From the NCBI RefSeq assembly GCF_030817415.1, contig NZ_JAUSZI010000002.1, forward strand, positions 1,860,001 to 1,924,000: 64,000 bases of DNA, in the 5' to 3' direction. Made by a program: the position numbers and the translations under genes. Source of the DNA: Streptomyces umbrinus. Its GTDB lineage: Bacteria > Actinomycetota > Actinomycetes > Streptomycetales > Streptomycetaceae. The notes beneath the pieces are model-generated. The model searched no databases. It was not told where the DNA came from and saw only the letters and a list, made by a program, of their open reading frames with translations. Shown here piece after piece: positions 56,523 to 64,000 of this stretch. Every line of letters starts with the position of its first letter. Positions within the stretch are counted from its first letter, which is position 1.

Positions 56523-58306
56523 CTGCCTTCGCGCCAGGCCCGCCACAGTCGTGCGTAGCGGCCGCCCAGAGCCACCAACTCCTCGTGAGTCCCCTGCTCA
56601 ACGACGCGTCCCGCGTCCAGCACGGCGATGCGGTCCGCCGCCATCGCCTGGGTCAGCCGGTGCGCCACGAACAGCGTGGTCCGGCCCGCGCACGCGGCCA
56701 GCACGGCCCGCTCCAGCTCGGCGGCGCCCTCGCTGCCCGCCTCCGCGGTCGACTCGTCGAGCACGACCACCGGAGCCCGGCCCAACACGAGGCGGGCCAG
56801 GGCGATCTGGGCGACCTTGGTGACGTCCAGGCGCTCGCCGCCCTCGCCGACCAGGGTGTTCAGCCCGTCGGGCAGCGCGTCGACCCATCCGCCGGCGCCG
56901 ACCGTGCGCAACGCGTCCATCAGCTCGGCGTCGGCCGCCTCCGGCGCGGCCAGCCGCAGGTCGTCGGCGAGCGGACCGGAGAACACATGCGTCTCCTGCG
57001 TCAGGATGCTGACCAGGGCCCGCGCCCCGGCCTCGTCCAGACCGGCGAGGTCGGTCGACCCGACGCGCACCGACCCGGCCTGCGGTGTCCCTATGCCGGC
57101 GATCAGCGCGGCCAGGGTCGACTTGCCCGCGCCTGTCGCCCCCACCAGCGCGAGCGAACCACCGGCCGGGATCGTCAGTCCGACATCCCTCAGGACCGGT
57201 TGCTCGGTGTCGGGATAGCTGAACGTCAGCCCCTCCACCGTCACTTGGTACGACACGGCGTCCGCGGCCGCGACGGCCTCGTCGCCCACCAGCCGGTCCT
57301 CCGCGTCCTCCCCCAGCACCCCGACCAGCCGGGTCAGGCTCGCGCCCGACTTCTGCGCCTCGTCGAAGGTGAACATGATGGCGCCCAGCGGGGTGAACAG
57401 CCGGTGGAACATCAGCGGGGCCGCCGACACCTCGCCCAGGCTGGCGGCATCGGCCTCCAGCAGGGCGTACCCCACCACGAGGATCAGGACCAGGCCGATG
57501 AACTCGGCACGGTTCTCCCTGCCGACGAACCGGCCGAAGAACCGGAACACCTCGATGCCGAGCTCGCGCACCCGCCACGACTCGCTGGTGACCTTCTCGC
57601 GGACGGCACCTTCCAGGCGGTACGCGCGGACCGTGTCGATCCCGTTCAGACCACTGATCAACGCCTGAGCGCGGTCGGCCTGGGCCACCCGCTGCTTCCG
57701 GTAGAGCGGAGCCGACCGAGGGAGATACCAGCGCAGGGCCAGCGCGTACGCGGGCAGTGCGCCGGCGCCCGCCAGGCCGAGCCGCCAGTCCAGGCCGAAC
57801 ATGCCGACCGTGGCGATGACGACCAGCACTCCCGCCGAGAACACCGTGGGGATGGCCGTCCGGATGCCCTTGGAGATCACGGCGACGTCGTCGCCGACCC
57901 GGGACAGCACGTCTCCCCGGCCGACCTGCTCGATCCGTGCGCTGGGCATCCCGAGCACCGCCCGGACGGCCCCTTCACGGAGCCGCGCGAGCAGATCCGC
58001 GCCCAGCCGCCCGATCAGGTACGTCGACACCGCGGTGGCCACCGCGCCGAACACCGCGGCGGCCACCATCAACACCCCGACCTGGACCAGGACCGAGCGG
58101 GACTCGCCCCCGACCACCCCGTCGACCACCCGGCCGAGAAGGAGCACGGGGAGCACCTGGAGCGCCGCTCCTACCACCGTGCTGAGCACGGTGGAGAGGG
58201 TCAGCCATGGCACCTCGCGGCAGTGTGCCGCGACCCAGCGGGTGGCCTCACCCCCGGTCGCCGTACGCAGAGTTGCCGGGGCGACGTGTGTGTCGGTAGT
58301 GCTCAC
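56519..58306 (-). CDS. cchG: CchG, ABC exporter half with intact Walker motifs but lost signature
   Basis: 595 residues, GTG 58306. It has six membrane segments, then an ATPase with Walker A LALVGATGAGKSTLAALIAG, Walker B APVVVLDESTAEAG with the catalytic Glu, and H-loop LFVAHRLTQA. The LSGGQ signature is replaced by GGERLDVTKVAQIALARLVL. CchI supplies the signature and lacks the Walker residues, so the pair forms an asymmetric heterodimer. It exports coelichelin (known for the cch cluster). It is 49 bp downstream of cchF. Confidence 0.93.
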   Translation of the reverse strand: MSTTDTHVAPATLRTATGGEATRWVAAHCREVPWLTLSTVLSTVVGAALQVLPVLLLGRVVDGVVGGESRSVLVQVGVLMVAAAVFGAVATAVSTYLIGRLGADLLARLREGAVRAVLGMPSARIEQVGRGDVLSRVGDDVAVISKGIRTAIPTVFSAGVLVVIATVGMFGLDWRLGLAGAGALPAYALALRWYLPRSAPLYRKQRVAQADRAQALISGLNGIDTVRAYRLEGAVREKVTSESWRVRELGIEVFRFFGRFVGRENRAEFIGLVLILVVGYALLEADAASLGEVSAAPLMFHRLFTPLGAIMFTFDEAQKSGASLTRLVGVLGEDAEDRLVGDEAVAAADAVSYQVTVEGLTFSYPDTEQPVLRDVGLTIPAGGSLALVGATGAGKSTLAALIAGIGTPQAGSVRVGSTDLAGLDEAGARALVSILTQETHVFSGPLADDLRLAAPEAADAELMDALRTVGAGGWVDALPDGLNTLVGEGGERLDVTKVAQIALARLVLGRAPVVVLDESTAEAGSEGAAELERAVLAACAGRTTLFVAHRLTQAMAADRIAVLDAGRVVEQGTHEELVALGGRYARLWRAWREGS

Positions 58307-58355
58307 ACCAGAACCAGATCGGGTCGGGGACGGGATCCGTTGACCATCGACATCT

Positions 58356-59408
58356 TCAGCCGGCCGCCGACTTCACGAGCTCATCGATCGCGTATGGCAT
58401 GGACAGCAGGGTGCCCTGGGAGATGGCCGCGCCGATCGCCGGGCCCTCACTGTCCAGCAGGTAGGACACCTTGCCGTTCTTCACGGCGTCCAGGTTGGTG
58501 AACAGCTTGAACTTCTTGAGGGCTTCCGTGTCCGCCTTGTCGTTGATGACGAAGACGCGGTCCACGTCGACCAGGTCGATGCGCTCGGGGGACAGTGCGA
58601 CGGAGAAGCTGCCGTCCGCGACCTTGTCGATCTCGGTCTGGTACTTGAAGCCGATGCCCGTCAGGAGCTGTCCGCGCACGTCGGTGGAGGTGAAGGGGTT
58701 GACCGCGTCCTTGTACCAGGACAGCGCGACGGCCTTCTGGTCCGCGAACTCCGGGTGCTCCTTCTTGGCGGTGTCGAGCTGGGCCTGGATGGCCGCCACC
58801 ATCTTCTCGCCCTCGTCGGCCTTGCCGAGCGCCTTGGCGATCTGGAGGGCGTTGTCCTGCCACGGAGCGCTGAACGGTTCCTTCTCGGCCTTGGTACGGC
58901 CCACGGTCGGGGCGATCTGGGAGAGCTTGTCGTAGGCGGCCTTGTCGACCTCGGAGTAGACCGCGATGATCAGGTCCGGCCGAAGGGCCGCGATCTTCTC
59001 GTAGTTGGGGCCGGCGTCACCGTTCTTCATGATGACCTCGGGCTTGGCGTCGCCCCACTTGTCCTTCACCCAGGGCCACTGGGTGTTGATGTCGGGGGTC
59101 TTGCCCGCCGGGTTCGGGTACTGGTCGACCATGCCGACCGGCTTGATGCCGAACGCCAGGACACTCTGGTCGTCCGTGTAGCCGACGGTGACCACACGCT
59201 TGGGGGCCTCCGCGACCTTCGTGGATCCGAACGCGTGCTCCACGGTGACCGGGAACGCGCCGGACTTGGCAGCCGGGGCGCTGTCGTTCGACTCGTCCTT
59301 GGAGTCGGAACCACATCCCGCGAGAAGACCGACGCCGAGCGCCGCCGCGGAAACCGTCGCCGCCACCCGCCGCCAGGGCTTCATACGCGTCGTTCGAAGG
59401 AGGAACAT
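58356..59408 (-). CDS. cchF: CchF, ferric-siderophore-binding lipoprotein
   Basis: 350 residues from ATG 59408 (AAGGGA at good distance); ATG 59384 is possible but lacks a ribosome site. The lipoprotein signal has the lipobox GLLAGCGSDS. The body is a FecB/FepB-type periplasmic-binding fold (PKRVVTVGYTDDQSVLAFGI, GPNYEKIAALRPDLIIAVYS, GAAISQGTLLSMPYAIDEL). It captures ferric coelichelin or related hydroxamates for the CchC-CchD-CchE importer. An iron box lies about 75-90 bp upstream. Confidence 0.93.
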   Translation of the reverse strand: MFLLRTTRMKPWRRVAATVSAAALGVGLLAGCGSDSKDESNDSAPAAKSGAFPVTVEHAFGSTKVAEAPKRVVTVGYTDDQSVLAFGIKPVGMVDQYPNPAGKTPDINTQWPWVKDKWGDAKPEVIMKNGDAGPNYEKIAALRPDLIIAVYSEVDKAAYDKLSQIAPTVGRTKAEKEPFSAPWQDNALQIAKALGKADEGEKMVAAIQAQLDTAKKEHPEFADQKAVALSWYKDAVNPFTSTDVRGQLLTGIGFKYQTEIDKVADGSFSVALSPERIDLVDVDRVFVINDKADTEALKKFKLFTNLDAVKNGKVSYLLDSEGPAIGAAISQGTLLSMPYAIDELVKSAAG

Positions 59409-59479
59409 CCCAGATCCCTTGCTTTAGCGCCATCCGCTGCACCCTGTCTTAGGGCAGGCAAACCTTATCCTGGCGAAGT

Positions 59480-59500
59480 GAGGTTAGCCTAGCCTAACTT
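59480..59500. promoter_or_regulatory. DmdR iron box upstream of cchF
   Basis: GAGGTTAGCCTAGCCTAACT, core TTAGCCTAGCCTAA at 59484-59497. A weaker second candidate, TTAGGGCAGGCAAACCTTA, lies at 59449-59467, nearer the start codon. Confidence 0.88.
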
Positions 59501-59518
59501 GGCCATCTTTATGCGGAT

Positions 59519-60358
59519 CTAGTCGAGTTGGACGTGAGTGCGGCCGATCGGCACGATGAGCGGCCGGTCGCCGACCGGGTCGTCGATCACCTTGGCGCGC
59601 AGTCCGAACGCCTCGTGGAGCAGTTCGGCGGTGATCACGTCACGCGGGTGCCCCTGCGCCAGGATCGCCCCCTCCCTCATCACGACGAGGTTGTCGCTGT
59701 AGCGCGTGGCGAGGTTGAGGTCATGCAGCACCATGACGACGGTGCAGCCCGCCTCGTGCAGGTCGTCCACCAGGTCGAGCACGTCGATCGCGTGCGCCAG
59801 GTCCAGGTACGTGGTCGGCTCGTCGAGCAGCAGCAGATCGGTGCCCTGGGCCAGGGTCATCGAGATCCAGACGCGCTGGCGCTGTCCGCCGGACAGCGAG
59901 TCGACCGGACGGTCTGCGAGGTCGGACACCCCGGTCATGGCCAGCGCGCGCTCCACGACGGCGACGTCGTCCGACGACCACTGCCGCAGCCAACTCTGGT
60001 GCGGATGGCGGCCCCTGGCGACCAGGTCGGACACCGTCAGCCCCTCCGGCGCGACCGGCGCCTGCGGCAGCAGGCCGAGCTTCTTGGCCACGTCCCTGGT
60101 CCTGAGCTTGACGATGTCGTCGCCGTCGAGGACGACCGTCCCCCTGGTCGGCTTGAGCAGCCGCGACAGGGTCCTCAACAGGGTTGACTTCCCACAGCCG
60201 TTGGGGCCGATGACCGTGGTGATCACCCCTGGCGGTATCGCCACGTCGAGCTCGTCGATGACGATCCGGCCGCCGTACCCGACCGTGACGCCCCTGGCCG
60301 CCAGCCGCGAGGTGTCAGCGACCTCGGACCCGACCTCGGCGATGTGCTGCGCGGCCAC
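59519..60358 (-). CDS. cchE: CchE, ATP-binding protein of the ferric-siderophore importer
   Basis: 279 residues, GTG 60358. It is a standard FepC-type ATPase: Walker A VIGPNGCGKSTLLRTLSRLL, Q-loop LGLLPQAPVAPEGLTV, signature [20 protein letters not shown], Walker B LLLLDEPTTYLDLAHAIDVL and the H-loop in VMVLHDLNLATRYS. It powers import through CchC and CchD. It has its own iron box 19-32 bp upstream, in the short gap after cchD. Confidence 0.94.
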   Translation of the reverse strand: MAAQHIAEVGSEVADTSRLAARGVTVGYGGRIVIDELDVAIPPGVITTVIGPNGCGKSTLLRTLSRLLKPTRGTVVLDGDDIVKLRTRDVAKKLGLLPQAPVAPEGLTVSDLVARGRHPHQSWLRQWSSDDVAVVERALAMTGVSDLADRPVDSLSGGQRQRVWISMTLAQGTDLLLLDEPTTYLDLAHAIDVLDLVDDLHEAGCTVVMVLHDLNLATRYSDNLVVMREGAILAQGHPRDVITAELLHEAFGLRAKVIDDPVGDRPLIVPIGRTHVQLD

Positions 60359-60376
60359 GAATCCCCCTCTGCCTAC

Positions 60377-60390
60377 TTAGGTTTGCCTAA
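60377..60390. promoter_or_regulatory. DmdR iron box upstream of cchE
   Basis: TTAGGTTTGCCTAA in the 45-bp gap between cchD and cchE. It suggests that cchE can also be transcribed from its own iron-controlled promoter. Confidence 0.85.
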
Positions 60391-60403
60391 CTCTTTGTAC
60401 CAG

Positions 60404-61465
60404 TTATCTGAGATTCGCCCGCACCAGGAGATAGACGAGGAAGGGGCCGCCGATCGCGGCGGTGACGACACCGACCGGGAGACTGATGGGCAGTGCCGTG
60501 CGCGCCACCAGGTCCGCGCCGATCAGGAGCAGCGCCCCGACCAGTCCCGAGGCCACCATCGGCGGCGTCGGACATCTCGCCAGCCGCATCGCCACCTGCG
60601 GCGCCACGAGCGCGACGAAGGGGACCGGACCCGCCGCGCTCACCGCCGCGGCGGCCAGCAGCACCGCGCACAGCAGCAGGACGGCCCGCACCATCGAGTA
60701 CCGGACGCCGAGGCCGGCGGCGATCTCGTCGCCGAAGTGCATCGGCTTGAACTGGAACGCGACACTCGCCACGACGACCAGGAGGACGAGCGTGCACCAG
60801 AGGGCTATGCGGACCTCGCCCCACGACCGGTTGTCCAGCGAACCGACCAGCCACGCCTGGGCCTTGGCCACGTCCCGGATGTCGGCCGTGACCAGCAGCC
60901 AGGTCGTGATCGCCTCCATCACCGCGCTCACCGAGATGCCGATGAGGATGAGCCGGAAGCCGTCGACCCCGCGCCGCCATGCCAGGAAGTACACCAGCAG
61001 ACCCGTGCCGAGCCCGCCGAGGAGCGCCGCCGCGGACAGGCCCACGGAGCTGACGATCGCCGTCGCGGTCCCGCCCGACACCGTCACCAGGAACACCGAG
61101 ACCGCGCTGGCGCCCCCGGTGACCCCCAGAATGTCCGGGCTGGCCAGCGGATTGCGCGCGATGGACTGCGTGATCGCCCCGGACACCCCGAGCGCGATCC
61201 CCACGACGAGCCCGGCCAGGGCACGCGGCATCCGCAGGTCCATGATCACGAACTCGTCGACCCGCTCGCCCCGGCCGAGGATCGTGGCGATCACCCGGGA
61301 CAGGCCGATGGGGAAGTCCCCCACGCCGATGGACACGCAGAACACCAGGAAGGTCGCCGCCGCCAGCAGCAGCGTGACGAACACGATCAACGGCCGCCAT
61401 ACGAACGAGACCTGGCCGAGCCGCACACCCGGCGCCACCGAAGGCTTCACGTCTGTCCCGTTCAT
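60404..61465 (-). CDS. cchD: CchD, FecCD-family siderophore permease
   Basis: 353 residues, ATG 61465 overlapping the cchC stop (ATGA). It has about ten membrane segments with FecCD signatures (DLRMPRALAGLVVGIALGVS, ARNPLASPDILGVTGGASAV, PVPFVALVAPQVAMRLARCP, GADLVARTALPISLPVGVVT). It forms the import channel together with CchC. Confidence 0.94.
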   Translation of the reverse strand: MNGTDVKPSVAPGVRLGQVSFVWRPLIVFVTLLLAAATFLVFCVSIGVGDFPIGLSRVIATILGRGERVDEFVIMDLRMPRALAGLVVGIALGVSGAITQSIARNPLASPDILGVTGGASAVSVFLVTVSGGTATAIVSSVGLSAAALLGGLGTGLLVYFLAWRRGVDGFRLILIGISVSAVMEAITTWLLVTADIRDVAKAQAWLVGSLDNRSWGEVRIALWCTLVLLVVVASVAFQFKPMHFGDEIAAGLGVRYSMVRAVLLLCAVLLAAAAVSAAGPVPFVALVAPQVAMRLARCPTPPMVASGLVGALLLIGADLVARTALPISLPVGVVTAAIGGPFLVYLLVRANLR

Positions 61466-62517
61466 GCGTTCTTGAACTTTCCGCGCCACACCAGGACCGC
61501 GAAGAACGGAGCGCCCAGGAGGGCGACGAGGACACCCGCGTCCAACTCGCCAGGCCGCACCACCAGTCGCCCCACGATGTCGCAGACCAGCAGGACGATG
61601 GCGCCGAGCAGACCCGCGTACGGCACGAGCCAGCGGTAGTCCGGACCGGTCATGTACCGGGCCACGTGGGCCACCATGAGCCCGAGGAACGCGATGGGGC
61701 CGCATGCCGCGGTCGCCGCGCCCGCGAGCAGGGTGATGGCGAGGATGCCGACGGTCCGGCTCAGCGCGATGTTCACTCCGAGGCCCCGCGCCACGTCGTC
61801 GCCCAGGTTGAGCAGGTTGAGGGACGGCAGCACGGCCAGGGCCAGCACCAGCCCGACCACGATGAACGCGGTCACCGGCCAGATGACGTCGAATCCGACG
61901 CCGGCCACGGATCCCGCGTTCCAGAACCGCAGCGCGTTCAGCGACGCCAGGTCCGTCAGCGCGACCGCGGTGGTCATCGCCGCGAGGAACACCGTGATCC
62001 CCTGCCCGGCCAGCGCGAGCGTCAACGGATTACCGGCGCCCCGGCCGATGCTCGCGAGGCCGAACACGACGACGCCGGCGACCGCCGCTCCCAGGAAGGC
62101 GAACCAGACGTACTGGAACGGGTTGGAGAACCCGAACACGGCGATCACCGACACCACGGCGAACGAGGCGCCGGCGTTCACGCCCAGCAGGCCCGTGTCC
62201 GCGATCGGGTTGCGCGTGTACCCCTGGATCAGCGCCCCGCCGACCCCGAGCGCGATGCCCGCCACGATCGCGAGCACCGTCCGGGGCACCCGCACGGTCC
62301 GCACGATGAGCCTGATCTCGGTGAGCCGCTGGTCGGAGTCCGGTGCCGCGAACAGCCCGTGCCACACCTCGGCGGGGCTCAACGAGCGCGCACCGACAGC
62401 CAACGACACCACCCCCGCGGCCACGAGGACCACCACCAGCGTGCCCAAACCCACCACCCGCCGCCGACGGGCGTCTGTGCCCCTGGGCGCGGGGCGCTCA
62501 ACCGCAGTCGTGCCCAT
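61462..62517 (-). CDS. cchC: CchC, FecCD-family siderophore permease
   Basis: 351 residues, ATG 62517. It has FecCD signatures in order: RTVRVPRTVLAIVAGIALGV, GYTRNPIADTGLLGVNAGAS, GPIAFLGLMVAHVARYMTGP and CDIVGRLVVRPGELDAGVLV. It pairs with CchD; the two genes overlap by four bases. It follows cchB after 52 bp, in which no iron box was seen, so it is probably transcribed with cchA-cchB. Confidence 0.94.
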   Translation of the reverse strand: MGTTAVERPAPRGTDARRRRVVGLGTLVVVLVAAGVVSLAVGARSLSPAEVWHGLFAAPDSDQRLTEIRLIVRTVRVPRTVLAIVAGIALGVGGALIQGYTRNPIADTGLLGVNAGASFAVVSVIAVFGFSNPFQYVWFAFLGAAVAGVVVFGLASIGRGAGNPLTLALAGQGITVFLAAMTTAVALTDLASLNALRFWNAGSVAGVGFDVIWPVTAFIVVGLVLALAVLPSLNLLNLGDDVARGLGVNIALSRTVGILAITLLAGAATAACGPIAFLGLMVAHVARYMTGPDYRWLVPYAGLLGAIVLLVCDIVGRLVVRPGELDAGVLVALLGAPFFAVLVWRGKFKNA

Positions 62518-62569
62518 GGCGAAGTACGTTATCCCTATTGATCCACCGGAGAAGCATGGCCATGGCCTT

Positions 62570-63904
62570 TCAGGCGGCGACCGTCCAGGCCTCGTCCGAG
62601 GGGGACGTGACGCCCCGGGCGAGGAGCGAGTCCAGGATCTCCCCGACCCTGGTCGCGGTGTTGGACAGCAGGGACGACGTGATGCCGTGCGTGTGCTCCG
62701 TACCGCCCTGGAGGTAGATCCCGCAGCGCAGTTCGGGGTCCGTCACGATGCGGTAGTCGCGCTCGACGCGGACGCGGCCCTCGCCGTCACGCAGGCAGTG
62801 GTCCGCGACCTCGCCGAGGAGTCCGAGGGGGTCGGCGGGGCTGTAGCCGGTGGCGAAGACCACGACGTCCGCGTCCAGGACGGTCTCCTCGCCGGTGACG
62901 AGGGACGTCACGGTGGCACGGGCCGTGCCCGCGGTCTCCTCGACGTCGGTCAGCCGGGACACGTTGAGGAAGCGCAGCCGCTCGGTGCCGAGGACCTTCT
63001 CCTGGTACGTCTGCCGGTACAGGTCCTCGATCAGGTCGATGTCCACCACGGAGTAGTTGGTGTTGCCGTGGTAGTCCATCAGGCGGCGCTTGACGTTCTC
63101 GGGCGCGGCGAAGTACTCGTCGACGGCCGCGGGATCGAAGATCCGGTTGGCGAAGCTGCTGTCGTCGGCGGGGCTGTAGCCGTAGCGGGAGAAGACCGCG
63201 CAGACCTCGGCCCCGGGGAAGCGGCGGTGCAGGTAGGCGACGTTCTCGGCAGCGCTCTGACCGGCGCCCACGACGATGAACCGGGAGGGCGAGGTGCCCT
63301 CCAACCGGTCGACCTTCGCCAGCAGTTCGGAGTTGTGCCAGACCCGGTCGCCCGTCTCGACGCCCTCCGGCATGAGGGGACGCATCCCGGTGCCGAGGAC
63401 AAGGTTGCGGGCCCGGTGGACCGCGAGGCCCTCCGCCGACCGGACCGTCACCTCCAGGTGATCCACGACTCCGTCACGGACGACGGGCGCGACGCCGACG
63501 ACCTCGTGGCCGTAGGAGACCGTGTCCTCGACCTGGGCCGCGGCCCATTCCAGGTAGTCGTGGAACTCGACCCGCAGCGGGAAGAGGTTCTTGTGGTTGA
63601 TGAAGTCGATCAGCCGGCCCTTGCTCTTCAGGTAGCAGAGGAAGCTGAACTCGCTGGCCGGGTTCCGGAGCGTCACCAGGTCCTTGAGGAAGGACACCTG
63701 CATGGTCGCGTCGTCGATCAGCATGCCCCGGTGCCAGCCGAAGCACGGCTGCTGCTCGAAGAAGTGAGCGGTGATCGCCTCCTGCTCGCCGGCTCGTGCG
63801 TTGTGCTCGCCGAGTGCGATCGCCATGGCCACATTGGACGGTCCGAAACCGATGCCAATGAGGTCGTGGACCAGTGGTGCGTCATCAGGAAGAACCTGTG
63901 ACAT
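62570..63904 (-). CDS. cchB: CchB, L-ornithine N5-monooxygenase
   Basis: 444 residues, ATG 63904. It belongs to the SidA/PvdA/IucD family. The FAD motif is HDLIGIGFGPSNVAMAIALG, the NADPH motif RFIVVGAGQSAAENVAYLHR, and the C-terminal FATGYSPADPLGLLGEVADH is the D/F-A-T-G-Y family signature. Substrate-region segments HRGMLIDDATMQVSFLKDLV and NPASEFSFLCYLKSKGRLID are typical. It hydroxylates the side-chain nitrogen of ornithine, giving hydroxyornithine for CchA (formylation) and for CchH. Confidence 0.95.
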   Translation of the reverse strand: MSQVLPDDAPLVHDLIGIGFGPSNVAMAIALGEHNARAGEQEAITAHFFEQQPCFGWHRGMLIDDATMQVSFLKDLVTLRNPASEFSFLCYLKSKGRLIDFINHKNLFPLRVEFHDYLEWAAAQVEDTVSYGHEVVGVAPVVRDGVVDHLEVTVRSAEGLAVHRARNLVLGTGMRPLMPEGVETGDRVWHNSELLAKVDRLEGTSPSRFIVVGAGQSAAENVAYLHRRFPGAEVCAVFSRYGYSPADDSSFANRIFDPAAVDEYFAAPENVKRRLMDYHGNTNYSVVDIDLIEDLYRQTYQEKVLGTERLRFLNVSRLTDVEETAGTARATVTSLVTGEETVLDADVVVFATGYSPADPLGLLGEVADHCLRDGEGRVRVERDYRIVTDPELRCGIYLQGGTEHTHGITSSLLSNTATRVGEILDSLLARGVTSPSDEAWTVAA

Positions 63905-63934
63905 GTCACTCCCATCGTGCGGGGCAGTCGCCTG

Positions 63935-64000
63935 TCAGGCGTGGGGAAAGTACGAGGTGAGAAAGGCGGGCATGCCAGCGGCCGAGCTCGCCGGGAATTT
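63935..64000 (-). CDS. cchA: CchA, hydroxyornithine formyltransferase (last 21 codons only)
   Basis: The minus-strand frame entering from the right edge reads FPASSAAGMPAFLTSYFPHA and stops at TGA 63935-63937, 30 bp before cchB. Position and direction match cchA, the methionyl-tRNA-formyltransferase-like enzyme that formylates N5-hydroxyornithine. The visible part is too short for a domain call, so the name rests on gene order. Confidence 0.65.
   Translation of the reverse strand, partial: KFPASSAAGMPAFLTSYFPHA

Overview
The window is high-GC actinobacterial DNA, almost certainly from a Streptomyces chromosome. Support comes from the codon use, the frequent GTG starts with GTGA/ATGA overlaps, a WhiB protein, the dispersed GGGGCGCGGGGAACTGCGCG repeat, and a complete-looking coelichelin (cch) siderophore locus with DmdR-type iron boxes.

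1-3.9 kb: a LacI-family regulator cut by the window edge, divergent from a secreted beta-helix carbohydrate-active protein whose reading frame is broken by one extra base near 1502. 3.9-17.5 kb: a probable genomic island. The 3' half of a tRNA-Pro gene is repeated (42 bp, 3944-3985 and 17451-17492), with the intact tRNA-Pro(GGG) at the right end. Inside are remnants of ISL3- and IS3-type transposases and a sugar-catabolism block: ABC importer, GH13 glucosidase, ROK kinase, an overlapping triplet (SIS sugar isomerase, SDR, FAD oxidoreductase), a HutC-type GntR regulator and a phosphotriesterase-family hydrolase. A GTATAGAC motif recurs in front of the GntR, SIS and ROK genes. No integrase is visible.

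17.6-29.5 kb: chromosomal housekeeping and small operons: DUF309, cobF, an MFS exporter with a fused C-terminal winged-helix-like domain, cobK, a GH15 hydrolase, a TauE/SafE permease, an IS110 element, a lipase-like hydrolase, a whiB-dps pair with overlapping stop and start, DUF3140 and a Methyltransf_19-like protein. 29.5-37.3 kb: a tightly overlapped catabolic operon under an XRE-cupin regulator (M24 enzyme with an altered metal ligand, 2-oxoacid dehydrogenase E1 alpha and beta, amidohydrolase, bicupin, then a degenerate SDR), followed by an ECF-like sigma factor.

37.35-64 kb: an iron-controlled region. From 42.1 kb rightwards the order is cchK (MbtH), cchJ, cchI, cchH (three-module NRPS, A-PCP-E-C-A-PCP-E-C-A-PCP), cchG, cchF, cchE, cchD, cchC, cchB and the last codons of cchA, i.e. 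the coelichelin pathway. Manually extracted adenylation codes (DINYWGGIGK, DFWNIGMVHK, DMENLGLINK) fit formyl-hydroxyornithine, threonine and hydroxyornithine. Left of it, further genes sit next to iron boxes: a penicillin-acylase-family protein, a PhzD-like isochorismatase lacking the catalytic lysine, a YtcJ-like amidohydrolase and a 77-residue protein with an EF-hand-like loop. These look like accessory functions of the siderophore regulon that coelichelin chemistry does not obviously need.
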